Shown: one piece after another, positions 1 through 8,977 of the stretch
How positions within the stretch are numbered: the stretch's first letter is position 1
How the letters are laid out: every line of letters begins with the position of its first letter
NCBI GenBank assembly: GCA_039807445.1
Contig: JBDHRG010000061.1
Span: 1 to 18,653, forward strand
Source: JBDHRG01 sp039807445
Lineage (GTDB): Bacteria > Pseudomonadota > Gammaproteobacteria > Competibacterales > Competibacteraceae
Reading direction: 5' to 3'
DNA length: 18,653 nt
Notes under the pieces: generated by a model
What the model saw: only the letters and a program-made list of their open reading frames with translations
What the model was told of the DNA's origin: nothing
The model's database searches: none
Translations under genes and position numbers: made by a program

Positions 1-11
1 GTGGCGTAGAT

Positions 12-66
12 CCACCGCGCTTGCCGTGCCCCCCGACGGGCACGGCTCCGCCCTGCAGCGCGGTGG
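12..66. repeat. Nested inverted repeat upstream of the first gene
   Basis: Two perfect 9-bp inverted repeats are nested. The outer arms are CCACCGCGC (12-20) and GCGCGGTGG (58-66). The inner arms are GCCGTGCCC (23-31) and GGGCACGGC (38-46), around a 6-base loop. As RNA this could fold into a long two-part hairpin. The following bases (66-74) are pyrimidine-rich with a TTT but no real T-run, so an intrinsic terminator for a gene left of the window is possible but not established. It could equally be a structured leader of the gene starting at 187. Confidence 0.45.
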
Positions 67-186
67 CCTCCTTTGTACACACGAGGGGAGCATGCTGTAC
101 TGAGCCACGTGGCGGTGGGAGTGCGTCGAGTGGTCGCTGCCGACCCGCTCCGCGACCTGGTGGGCATTCCGTCAGAGGAGGGTGGC

Positions 187-1554
187 ATGGAAATCGTTCG
201 GAACCAGACCATCGCCGAGCTCGAGCCCGGTGCCTCGGCCAGTCTGACGCGCACCCTCAGCCAGGCGGACGTGGAACTGTTCGCCTTCCTCGCGGGCGAC
301 CTCGACCCCAGCGCCCACGAGCCGGTCGTGGCCGCCCAAGGACTCGGCAGCAGCGCGCTGATCTCGGCGCTGATCGGGACCCGGCTGCCCGGTCCCGGCA
401 CCGTGATCCTCGGCCAGGATCTGCATTACCGTGGCTCGGTGGCGACCGGCGACAGCCTGACCGCGACCGTGACCGTCAGGGAGAAACACCTGGACGACCA
501 TCTCGTCGTCCTGGATTGCCGTTGCCAGGACGCGCACGGACGTGTGGTGGTCGCGGGCAGCGTGACGGTGGCGGCACCGATCGAGGTGCGTGAGGGCACC
601 CGTGGTGGTTCGATCGAGGTCGCGCTGCGTCGCCGAGGCACCTTCGCGTGGCTGATGCAGGCCTGCGAAGGCTTGCCGCCGGTCGCTTGCGCCGTGGTGC
701 ACCCGTGTGACCGCAATTCGCTGCTCGGGGCGCTGGAGGCGGCGCGACAGGGGCTGATCGAGCCGGTGCTGATCGGCCCACAGGCGAGGGTTCGCGCGCT
801 GGCCGCCGCCGAAGGGATCGATCTGGATGGCTGCCGGATCGTCGCCGTCGAGCACAGCCACGCCGCGGCGGAAGCGGCGGTCGCGCTGGCCCGGGCCGGC
901 GAGGTCGAAGCGCTGATGAAGGGCAGCCTGCCCACCGACGAGCTGATCGATGCGGTCGCGTCCGTGACGACGGGCTTACGCAGCGGCCGCCGCATCAGCC
1001 ACGTCTTCGTGATGGACGTGCCGGCCTATCCGCGGCCGCTGCTGATCACCGACACCGTCCTGAACATCGCCCCGGGTCTGGCCGACAAGCGCGACATCGT
1101 CCAGAATGCGATCGACTTGGCCCATGCGCTGCGGATCGAAGCGCCCAGGGTGGCGATCCTCTCGGTGGTGGAGACGGTGAACCCGAGGATCGCCTCGACC
1201 CTGGAGGCCGCGGCGCTCTGCAAGATGGCCGACCGCGGCCAGATCACCGGGGCCGTGCTGGATGGCCCGTTGGCCTTCGACGAGGCCATCAGCACCGAGG
1301 CCGCACACGCGCAGGATCTCGTCTCGCCGGTGGCCGGCCAGGCGGACATCCTGGTGGTTCCCAACCTGGAAGCGGGTGACATGCTCGCCAAGCAGCTCGC
1401 CCAACTGGCGGGCGCCGCCGGCGCCGGGGTCGCGCTGGGGGGGCGAGTGCCGATCGCGCTGAACGGTCGCACCGACAGCTTGCGCGCCCGCCTGGCCTCG
1501 GCGGCACTTCTGAGGCTGTGGGTGCATGCCCGGCGTACCGGCGGCGGAGCCTGA
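187..1554 (+). CDS. MaoC-like domain / phosphate acetyl(butyryl)transferase fusion
   Basis: A 455-residue two-domain protein of the kind annotated as bifunctional enoyl-CoA hydratase/phosphate acetyltransferase. The start is ATG 187, behind the strong ribosome binding site GAGGAGGG (175-182); an in-frame TTG at 73 adds a tail unlike the family. Residues about 10-140 form a hot-dog MaoC-like domain. The usual D-x-N-P-x-H hydratase motif reads GDLDPSAHEP (D38, D40, H44), so the Asn is replaced and the His is shifted by one; hydratase activity is doubtful. Residues about 150-455 are a PTA/PTB domain (acyl-CoA + phosphate to acyl phosphate + CoA), with KGSLPTDELI, a VPNLEAGDMLAKQL segment and the C-terminal GRTDSLRAR that matches the family SRADS-type ending. 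It is cytosolic. It converges tail to tail with the alcohol dehydrogenase gene, 9 bp apart. Its neighbours suggest acetyl-CoA/acetyl phosphate interconversion. Confidence 0.88.
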   Translation: MEIVRNQTIAELEPGASASLTRTLSQADVELFAFLAGDLDPSAHEPVVAAQGLGSSALISALIGTRLPGPGTVILGQDLHYRGSVATGDSLTATVTVREKHLDDHLVVLDCRCQDAHGRVVVAGSVTVAAPIEVREGTRGGSIEVALRRRGTFAWLMQACEGLPPVACAVVHPCDRNSLLGALEAARQGLIEPVLIGPQARVRALAAAEGIDLDGCRIVAVEHSHAAAEAAVALARAGEVEALMKGSLPTDELIDAVASVTTGLRSGRRISHVFVMDVPAYPRPLLITDTVLNIAPGLADKRDIVQNAIDLAHALRIEAPRVAILSVVETVNPRIASTLEAAALCKMADRGQITGAVLDGPLAFDEAISTEAAHAQDLVSPVAGQADILVVPNLEAGDMLAKQLAQLAGAAGAGVALGGRVPIALNGRTDSLRARLASAALLRLWVHARRTGGGA

Positions 1555-1563
1555 TGAGCGGCT

Positions 1564-2598
1564 TCAGGCCCCCGCCACCCGCAGCACCTTGGCGCCGCGC
1601 ACGCGACCCTGACGCAGCTCGATCAGCGCGCGGTTGGCGTCCTCGAGCCGATATTCGCGATACTCGGGGCGGATGCCGGCCTCGGCGGCAAGCCGGAGGA
1701 ATTCCGCGACGTCGGCGCGGGTGACGTTGGCGACGCTCTTGATCTCCTTCTCCAGCCACAGGTGCCGCGGGTAGTCGAGCCCGAGCAGGACCTGCTGATC
1801 GGCGGTTTCCTTGCGGATCGCGTTGATCACCAGCCGCCCGCCCGGTGCGAGCAGCCGCAGCGATTCGACGATCGGCCGCCACGCGGGCGTGGTGTCGATC
1901 ACCGCGGCCAGCGGCTCGGGTGGCGTCGCGTCGAAGTCGCCGGCCCAGGTCGCGCCGAGCTCGCGCGCGAAGGCGCGCTCGGCGGCGTCGCGGGCGAGCA
2001 CGTGCACGCGCGCGCCCGGGTCGAGGTGGTGCAGCAGCCGCAGCACCAGATGCGCCGAGGCACCGAAGCCGGCCAAACCCAGTGCACCGCCCCTCGGCAG
2101 GCCGCTCAGGCGCAGCGAGCGGTAGCCGATCGCACCGGCGCACAGCAACGGCGCAGCTTCGGCGTCGGCGAAGACCGCGGGGATCGCGTGGGCGAAGGCT
2201 TCCGGCACGGTCAGGTACTCGGCATAGCCGCCCGGCGCGTCACGGCCGGTCGCGCGAAAGCCGGCGCACAGATTTTCTTCGCCACGCGCGCAATGCGCGC
2301 AGGCGCCGCACGCGGAGTGGATCCAGGCCACGCCGACGCGCGTGCCGGGGGCGAAGCGGCCCGCGCCCGCACCGAGCTCGGCCACCGTGCCGACCACCTG
2401 GTGGCCGAGCACCATCGGCAAGCGTGCCGGCGGGGTGCGGCCCTCGATCTCGTCGAGCTCGGTGTGACACACGGCGCAGACGTTCACACGCACCAGGATT
2501 TCGCCGGGCGCGGGGTCGGGCATCGGCAGCTCGGCGGCCTCCAGCGGCGGCCGCGCCGCGTCGACCGGGCCGAGCGCTTTCAGCAGCATCGCGTGCAT
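1564..2598 (-). CDS. Zinc-dependent alcohol dehydrogenase
   Basis: A 344-residue medium-chain (GroES-like N-terminus, Rossmann C-terminus) NAD(P)-dependent alcohol dehydrogenase, of normal length for the family. Catalytic zinc ligands are visible as C44, H66 (in GHQVVG, where many relatives have GHE) and C153. The structural zinc lobe has C97, C100, C103 and C111. The nucleotide-binding turn is GFGASAH near residue 177. The start at 2598 (ATG) is supported by AAGGAGG nine bases upstream on the minus strand; an internal Met at residue 4 is the only close alternative. It is the last gene of a minus-strand operon after the PRPP synthetase, with a 51-bp gap. The likely job is aldehyde/alcohol interconversion to dispose of or recover reducing power; the substrate cannot be read from sequence. 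Confidence 0.93.
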   Translation of the reverse strand: MHAMLLKALGPVDAARPPLEAAELPMPDPAPGEILVRVNVCAVCHTELDEIEGRTPPARLPMVLGHQVVGTVAELGAGAGRFAPGTRVGVAWIHSACGACAHCARGEENLCAGFRATGRDAPGGYAEYLTVPEAFAHAIPAVFADAEAAPLLCAGAIGYRSLRLSGLPRGGALGLAGFGASAHLVLRLLHHLDPGARVHVLARDAAERAFARELGATWAGDFDATPPEPLAAVIDTTPAWRPIVESLRLLAPGGRLVINAIRKETADQQVLLGLDYPRHLWLEKEIKSVANVTRADVAEFLRLAAEAGIRPEYREYRLEDANRALIELRQGRVRGAKVLRVAGA

Positions 2599-2649
2599 GG
2601 CAGCCGCCCTCCTTCGAGAAACCAGTCTTCGGGTGTGTCGCCCCTGGGT

Positions 2650-3633
2650 TCAGGCCTCCACCAGCTCGACCAGCGATCCGCCGGTGTGCAGCCGCCGGAT
2701 CGCCTCGGCGAACAGCGGCGCGACGTCGAGGACGTCCAGCTTCCGGTGCGCCAGCGCGGGGTCGAGCCGCAGCGGCGGCACGGCAGTGGTCACCACCAGC
2801 TTCTCCAGCGCCGGATCGCTCAGCACCCGATCGGCCCGCTCGGCGAACAGCCCGTGCGAGACGGCGGCGCAGATCCGCCGCGCCCCCTGCGCCCGGCATG
2901 CCTCGACGGCGCGGCCGAGCGTGGTGCCGCTGCTGACGAGGTCGTCGACGACGATCGCCGTGCGTCCCGACACCTCGCCGACCAGCGTCCCGCCGGAAAC
3001 CACGCCGGCGCTGCGGTACTTGTCGATGAAGGCGCGCCCGACCGGCCGTCCGAGACGGCGTTCGAGCGCCTCGCGGAAGGCCTCGGCCCGCTTGATGCCG
3101 CCCTCGTCGGGAGAGACCACCGCGATGGCGTCGTCGCCGACCAGTGCAGCGAAGTGGGCCACGAACAGCGGCTTGGCCTCGAGGTGTTCGGTGCGGATGC
3201 GGAAGGCGTTCTGGTAGGCGGCCAGGTTGTGGACGTCGAGCGTCACGACCCGATCGGTTCCGACCGCTTCCAGCAGCGCGGCGAGGTAGCGCGTGGTCAC
3301 GGGGTCGCGGGGCTTGGTCTTGCGATCCTTGCGCGCGTAGCACAGATAGGGGAGCACCGCGGTCACCCGGCTCGCGGCGGCGTCGCGCAGCGCGCCCAGG
3401 AAGAACAGCAGTCGCACCAGCTTGTCGTTGACGCTCTGCTGCGGCTCGCCGTAGAGCGAGCAGACGACATAGGCGTCGCGCCCGCGCACGCTGTCGAGCG
3501 GGCGCGACTTGTGCTCGCCGTCCTCGAAGCGCCGCTCCTCGTGCGCGGACGGGGCCACGCCGAGCGCGTCGGCGAGCCGCTGGGCGAAGCCGGCGTCACG
3601 GCCGGCATCGAGGGCGAACAGCTTGAGTTCCAT
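2650..3633 (-). CDS. prs: Ribose-phosphate pyrophosphokinase (PRPP synthetase), divergent type
   Basis: A 327-residue protein that would make PRPP from ribose 5-phosphate and ATP in the cytosol. Seen in order: the FEDGEHKSR substrate segment (residues 36-44), SVNDKL (67-72), the ATP-contacting PYLCYARKDRK (95-105), VTLDVH with H135, the flexible-loop residues K205 and R207 in FIDKYRS, and the PRPP-binding loop AIVVDDLVSSGTT (226-238). The loops differ from housekeeping Prs (YGEPQQSVND rather than the usual TxxPVND form), suggesting an accessory paralogue rather than the primary enzyme; that is inference. The ATG at 3633 has GGAGG five bases upstream. It sits 25 bp after the hydrolase gene in the same operon and shares it with a phosphoribosyltransferase, a possible PRPP consumer. 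Confidence 0.93.
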   Translation of the reverse strand: MELKLFALDAGRDAGFAQRLADALGVAPSAHEERRFEDGEHKSRPLDSVRGRDAYVVCSLYGEPQQSVNDKLVRLLFFLGALRDAAASRVTAVLPYLCYARKDRKTKPRDPVTTRYLAALLEAVGTDRVVTLDVHNLAAYQNAFRIRTEHLEAKPLFVAHFAALVGDDAIAVVSPDEGGIKRAEAFREALERRLGRPVGRAFIDKYRSAGVVSGGTLVGEVSGRTAIVVDDLVSSGTTLGRAVEACRAQGARRICAAVSHGLFAERADRVLSDPALEKLVVTTAVPPLRLDPALAHRKLDVLDVAPLFAEAIRRLHTGGSLVELVEA

Positions 3634-3658
3634 GATGCCTCCGAAGCCGTGCAGGACC

Positions 3659-4330
3659 TCAGCCGAGCAGGCGCTGGAACCAGGCGAGCGCGAGCCGGGC
3701 GACCTCGTCGAGCCTGCCCGGCTCGTCGAACAGGTGCGTCGCGCCGGGGACGATCTCGAGGCGATGCTCGCAGCTCATCCGCGCCGCGGCGGTGCGGTTC
3801 ATGCCGATCACCGCAGGGTCGAGGCCACCGACGATCAGCAGGGTCGGGGCGCGCACGCCGGGCAGGGCGTCCAGCGCCAGGTCGGGGCGGCCGCCGCGCG
3901 ACACCACTGCCGCCACCCGCTCGGGCCGCTCGGCCGCCGCGTTCAGCGCCGCGGCGGCGCCGGTGCTGGCGCCGAACAGGCCGACCCGCAGCGTCCGCGT
4001 CTGCGGCAGCCCGTCCAGCCAGTCGATCGCGCCGATCAGGCGCCGGCTCAAGCGCTCGATGTCGAAGCGCAGTCGGCCGCTCAGCTGATCGATCGCGTGC
4101 TCTTCGGCGCTCAGCAGGTCGAGCAGCAGCGTGCCGAGCCCGCCGCGGTTCAGGCACTCGGCCACGTAGCGGTTGCGCGGGCTGAAGCGGCTGCTGCCGC
4201 TGCCGTGGGCGAACACGACGATGCCGACGGCGCTCGCGGGAAGCGCGAGGCTGGCGCCGAGGACCGCGTCCCCGGCCTGAACGCGCACCTCGGTGGCCGG
4301 CACCGGATCGCTCGGCGATGCGCCGCTCAT
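3659..4330 (-). CDS. Alpha/beta hydrolase, dienelactone-hydrolase-like
   Basis: A 223-residue single-domain alpha/beta hydrolase. The nucleophile elbow is GASTG with S122. The acid is probably D171 (VGGLDP) and the base H199 (GATHLF), completing the Ser-Asp-His triad. AHGSGSSRFSPRN (41-53) supplies the oxyanion-side loop of this family. There is no signal peptide or membrane segment, so it is cytosolic. The ATG at 4330 overlaps the phosphoribosyltransferase stop in an ATGA (4327-4330), showing tight translational coupling; a longer in-frame extension upstream only runs through the neighbour in the wrong frame. From memory, some mycobacterial dormancy proteins (Rv0571c type) fuse a phosphoribosyltransferase to a hydrolase of this kind, so these two genes may be a split version of that pair. 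The substrate is unknown. Confidence 0.88.
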   Translation of the reverse strand: MSGASPSDPVPATEVRVQAGDAVLGASLALPASAVGIVVFAHGSGSSRFSPRNRYVAECLNRGGLGTLLLDLLSAEEHAIDQLSGRLRFDIERLSRRLIGAIDWLDGLPQTRTLRVGLFGASTGAAAALNAAAERPERVAAVVSRGGRPDLALDALPGVRAPTLLIVGGLDPAVIGMNRTAAARMSCEHRLEIVPGATHLFDEPGRLDEVARLALAWFQRLLG

Positions 4331-4974
4331 GGCTGCGCCCAGGCCTGCGCCAGCAGATCCTTGACCTCTTGGTCGGAGAGCTGCGGAAACGCGCCGTACC
4401 AGCGGCCGATGGCGATGAAGGGTTCGGGGGTCTCGAGGCAGACCACCTCGTCGGCCTCTCCGCGCAGGACGTCGACGGTATCGGGTGGCGCCACCGGAAC
4501 CGCGATCACGATCCGGGCCGGTTTGCGCTGGCGCAGCGCCGCGACCGCGGCGCGCATCGTGGCGCCGGTGGCCACGCCGTCGTCGACCAGGATCACGCAT
4601 TTGCCCTCCACCGGCGGACTCGGACGCTCGCCGCGGTAGGTCCGTTCCCGGCGTTCGAGCTCCTGCGTTTCCCGTGCCGCGACCCGCTCGATGGTCGTGT
4701 CGCCGATCCGCAGCACGCCGATGACATCGGGGTTCAGGACGCGGGCCCCGCCGCTGGCGATGGCGCCCATCGCCAGCTCCGGCTGCTGCGGTGCGCCCAG
4801 CTTGCGCACCAGCATCAGGTCCAGCGGCGCCCCGAACGCCTCGGCCACCTCGAAGGCGACCGGGACGCCTCCGCGCGGCAGCGCCAGCACCAGGACGTCA
4901 TCGCGACCGCGGTAGCGGCTCAGCGCCCGCGCGAGCGCGCGTCCGGCTTCGGTCCGATCGCTGATCGGCAACAT
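4327..4974 (-). CDS. Phosphoribosyltransferase-family protein
   Basis: A 215-residue type I phosphoribosyltransferase fold protein. The diagnostic 13-residue PRPP-binding motif is VILVDDGVATGAT (127-139). ALPRGGVPVAFEVA (31-44) is the PPi-binding loop region typical of the ComF/PRTase-like group, and VRKLG (56-60) is also typical. The base or other acceptor specificity cannot be told. I chose ATG 4974 because a GGGGGGTG stretch lies about six bases upstream on the minus strand; a GTG at 4983 would add three residues but overlaps that purine run. It is the first gene of the minus-strand operon, divergent from the acetate-CoA ligase gene, and overlaps the hydrolase by four bases. Confidence 0.9.
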   Translation of the reverse strand: MLPISDRTEAGRALARALSRYRGRDDVLVLALPRGGVPVAFEVAEAFGAPLDLMLVRKLGAPQQPELAMGAIASGGARVLNPDVIGVLRIGDTTIERVAARETQELERRERTYRGERPSPPVEGKCVILVDDGVATGATMRAAVAALRQRKPARIVIAVPVAPPDTVDVLRGEADEVVCLETPEPFIAIGRWYGAFPQLSDQEVKDLLAQAWAQP

Positions 4975-5256
4975 CGTCTTCACCCCCCACCGTGGTGGCC
5001 CGGCCCGCTGCGTGCCGGCCCGGACGCCCCTGGAAACAAGCTTATCCGCTGCATCGTGCGCGGGTCGTGCAGGTTATCGGGGGCCGTCGGGCGGCGCCGT
5101 GCTTACGACGATACGAGCGGTTTCGGGGCGCGAAAGTGACGCGCGTCAATGGATTCGTCATTCGCCGCCCGCCGGGCGAGCCAGCGGCAAAGACATGCGC
5201 TACGTTCGGGGCACCGGCGTTGACACCGCCGAGCGCGACCGACCGAGGAGGGCCGC
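4975..5256. promoter_or_regulatory. Divergent intergenic region between the two metabolic operons
   Basis: A 282-bp stretch without a supported gene that must hold promoters for both the minus-strand phosphoribosyltransferase operon and the plus-strand acetate-CoA ligase operon. It contains the palindrome described separately, a TTGACA at 5220-5225 with no matching -10 box at normal spacing, and a plus-strand ribosome binding site GAGGAGG just before ATG 5257. I could not assign a confident sigma-70 promoter in either direction. Confidence 0.6.
5137..5148. promoter_or_regulatory. Perfect palindrome resembling a Crp/Fnr-family operator
   Basis: TGACGCGCGTCA is a perfect 12-bp palindrome, flanked by G on the left and A on the right. 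With flanks it reads GTGAC-N4-GTCAA, close to the TTGAC/TTGAT-N4-GTCAA/ATCAA sites bound by Fnr/FixK/Anr/Dnr-type regulators. Its centre is about 114 bp upstream of the acetate-CoA ligase start and about 168 bp upstream of the phosphoribosyltransferase start, so one dimer could act on either operon. The symmetry is observed; the regulator is inferred, and CG-rich palindromes arise readily in DNA of this composition. Confidence 0.4.
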
Positions 5257-7022
<1,766 letters not shown>

Positions 7023-7026
<4 letters not shown>

Positions 7027-7991
7027 ACGGCGACCACGCCCGCCAGCTCTTGCGCGAGATGCTGCGCATCCGCCGTTTCGAGGAGAAGGCGGCCGAGCTG
7101 TACACGCAGGAGAAGATCCGTGGCTTCATGCACCTGTACATCGGCGAGGAGGCGGTGGCGGCGGGGACGCTGCAGGCGCTCGAACCCGACGATGCCGTGG
7201 TTTCGACCTACCGCGAGCACGGCCACGCGCTGGTCAGGGGCATCCCGGCGCGGGCGGTGATGGCGGAGATGTACGGCAGGCGAGAGGGGTGCAGCCGCGG
7301 GCGCGGCGGCTCGATGCACTTCTTCGACGCGGCGACGCGCTTCTACGGCGGCAACGCCATCGTCGGCGGCGGCCTGCCGCTGGCCGTGGGTCTGGCGCTG
7401 GCCGACAAGCTGCAGGGGCGCGCGCGCGTCAGCGCCTGCCTGTTCGGCGACGGCGCGGTGGCCGAAGGCGAGTTCCACGAATCGCTGAATCTGGCGGCGC
7501 TGTGGAAGCTGCCGGTGCTGTTCCTGTGCGAGAACAACTTCTACGCGATGGGCACGGCGCTGGCACGCGCCCAGTCCCAGCCCGATCTGCGCCTGAAGGC
7601 CGCCAGCTACGCGCTGAGCGCCGAGGCCGTCGACGGCATGGACGTGCTCGCCGTCGAGGAGGCCACGCGGCGGGCGGCGCAGGCGGTGCGCGCCGGCTCG
7701 GGGCCGTGGTTCCTCGAGTTCCGCACCTACCGCTTCAGCGCGCACTCGATGTTCGACGCGCAGCTCTACCGCGACAAGGCCGAGGTCGAGGCCTGGCGCC
7801 AGCGCGACCCGATCGCGCTGCTCGAGCGGCGCCTGCGCGACGATGGTGCGCTCGACGACGCGACGCGTGCGCGGATCGAGGCCGGAATCGAGGCCGAGAT
7901 CGCCGAGGCCGTCGCCTTCGCCGAGGTGGGCAGCTGGGAGCCGGTCGAGGACCTGACGCGCTTCGTCTACAGCGAGGCTCCGGGCGCATGA
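7023..7991 (+). CDS. pdhA: 2-oxoacid (pyruvate-type) dehydrogenase E1 component, alpha subunit
   Basis: A 322-residue thiamine-diphosphate-dependent E1 alpha that, with the next gene, decarboxylates a 2-oxoacid and reductively acylates the lipoyl group of E2. The N-terminus has MLRIRRFEEKAAELY (13-27). HLYIGEEA and STYREHGHALVRG (61-73) are the conserved substrate/TPP channel segments. The TPP/Mg motif runs from GDG (142-144) to ENN (170-172). RTYRFSAHSMFD is the phosphorylation-loop equivalent found in PDH/acetoin E1 alpha. Pyruvate is the best guess from the overall pattern; acetoin dehydrogenase is the main alternative. It overlaps both neighbours by four bases (7023-7026 and 7988-7991), so the stoichiometry of the complex is probably set by coupled translation. 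Confidence 0.92.
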
Positions 7992-8977
7992 GCGCGATCA
8001 CCACCACCTACCGCGACGCGGTGCGCGAGGCGCTGCGCGAGGCGCTGCGCCGCGACGCGCGCGTGTTCCTGATGGGCGAGGACGTCGGCGCCTACGGCGG
8101 CTGCTTCGCGGTCAGCAAGGGGCTGCTCGCCGAGTTCGGCCCCGAGCGCATCCGCGACACGCCGCTGTCCGAGTCGGCCTTCGTCGGCGCGGGGATCGGC
8201 GCGGCGCTGGGCGGGATGCGCCCGATCGTCGAGATCATGACGGTCAACTTCAGCCTGCTCGCGCTCGACCAGATCCTGAACAACGCCGCGACCCTGCTGC
8301 ACATGTCCGGCGGCCAGTTCAACGTGCCGCTGGTGATCCGCATGACCACCGGCGGCGGGCGCCAGCTCGCCGCGCAGCACTCGCACAGCCTCGAGGGCTG
8401 GTACGCGCACATCCCCGGCCTGCGGGTGCTGGCGCCGGCGACGCTCGAGGATGCGCGCGGCATGCTGTGGACCGCGCTCGAGGACCCCGATCCGGTACTG
8501 CTCTTCGAGCACGCGTTGCTGTACAACCAGGCGGGCGCGCTGCCGGCCGACGCCGGCGCGGTCGACATCGACCGGGCGCGGGTGCGTCGGCCGGGGCGCG
8601 ACGTGAGCCTGATCACCTACGGCGGCAGCCTGCCCAAGACGCTCGAGGCAGCCGAGCGGCTCGCAGCCGAGGGCATCGAGGCCGAGGTGATCGACCTGCG
8701 CAGCCTGCGGCCGCTGGACACCGAAGTCGTCCTGACCTCGGTCGCTTCGACCCGCCGTGCGGTGATCGTCGACGAGGGCTGGAGGAGCGGCAGCCTCGCC
8801 GCCGAGATCAGCGCGCGGATCATGGAGGGCGCCTTCTACGAGCTCGACGCGCCGGTGGCGCGGGTGTGCAGCGCCGAGGTGCCGATGCCCTATGCCCGCC
8901 ACCTCGAGCAGGCCGCGCTGCCGCAGCCGGACACCGTCGTCGCGGTCGCGCGTGCGCTGGTGCGCGGCGATGGCTGA
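7988..8977 (+). CDS. pdhB: 2-oxoacid (pyruvate-type) dehydrogenase E1 component, beta subunit
   Basis: A 329-residue transketolase-like E1 beta partner of the preceding gene. The N-terminal pyrimidine-binding domain has MGEDVGAYGG (about 29-38), with the conserved TPP-activating glutamate region, and TPLSESAFVGAGIGAALGG (58-76). The C-terminal half (about 200-329) is the transketolase C domain, with VSLITYGG, IDLRSLRPLD and VDEGWRSGSLAAEI. The length is normal. The start ATG 7988 lies in an ATGA overlap with E1 alpha, and the end overlaps the E2 start by eight bases. The alpha2beta2 E1 layout is that of Gram-positive, alphaproteobacterial and acetoin complexes, not of the homodimeric AceE of enteric bacteria, suggesting an accessory dehydrogenase if the host also has AceE. 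Confidence 0.93.
   Translation: MSAITTTYRDAVREALREALRRDARVFLMGEDVGAYGGCFAVSKGLLAEFGPERIRDTPLSESAFVGAGIGAALGGMRPIVEIMTVNFSLLALDQILNNAATLLHMSGGQFNVPLVIRMTTGGGRQLAAQHSHSLEGWYAHIPGLRVLAPATLEDARGMLWTALEDPDPVLLFEHALLYNQAGALPADAGAVDIDRARVRRPGRDVSLITYGGSLPKTLEAAERLAAEGIEAEVIDLRSLRPLDTEVVLTSVASTRRAVIVDEGWRSGSLAAEISARIMEGAFYELDAPVARVCSAEVPMPYARHLEQAALPQPDTVVAVARALVRGDG

Noticed and set aside
1762..4185. An 807-codon open frame on the plus strand opposite the ADH, PRPP synthetase and hydrolase genes
   Set aside because: It lies antisense to three well-recognised genes, has a low-complexity Arg/Ala/Gly-rich translation and no motif. Such frames are common in very GC-rich DNA.
5220..5225. TTGACA as a -35 box for the acetate-CoA ligase operon
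   Set aside because: No -10-like hexamer occurs 16-18 bp downstream. It also lies so close to the start codon that the transcript would be nearly leaderless.
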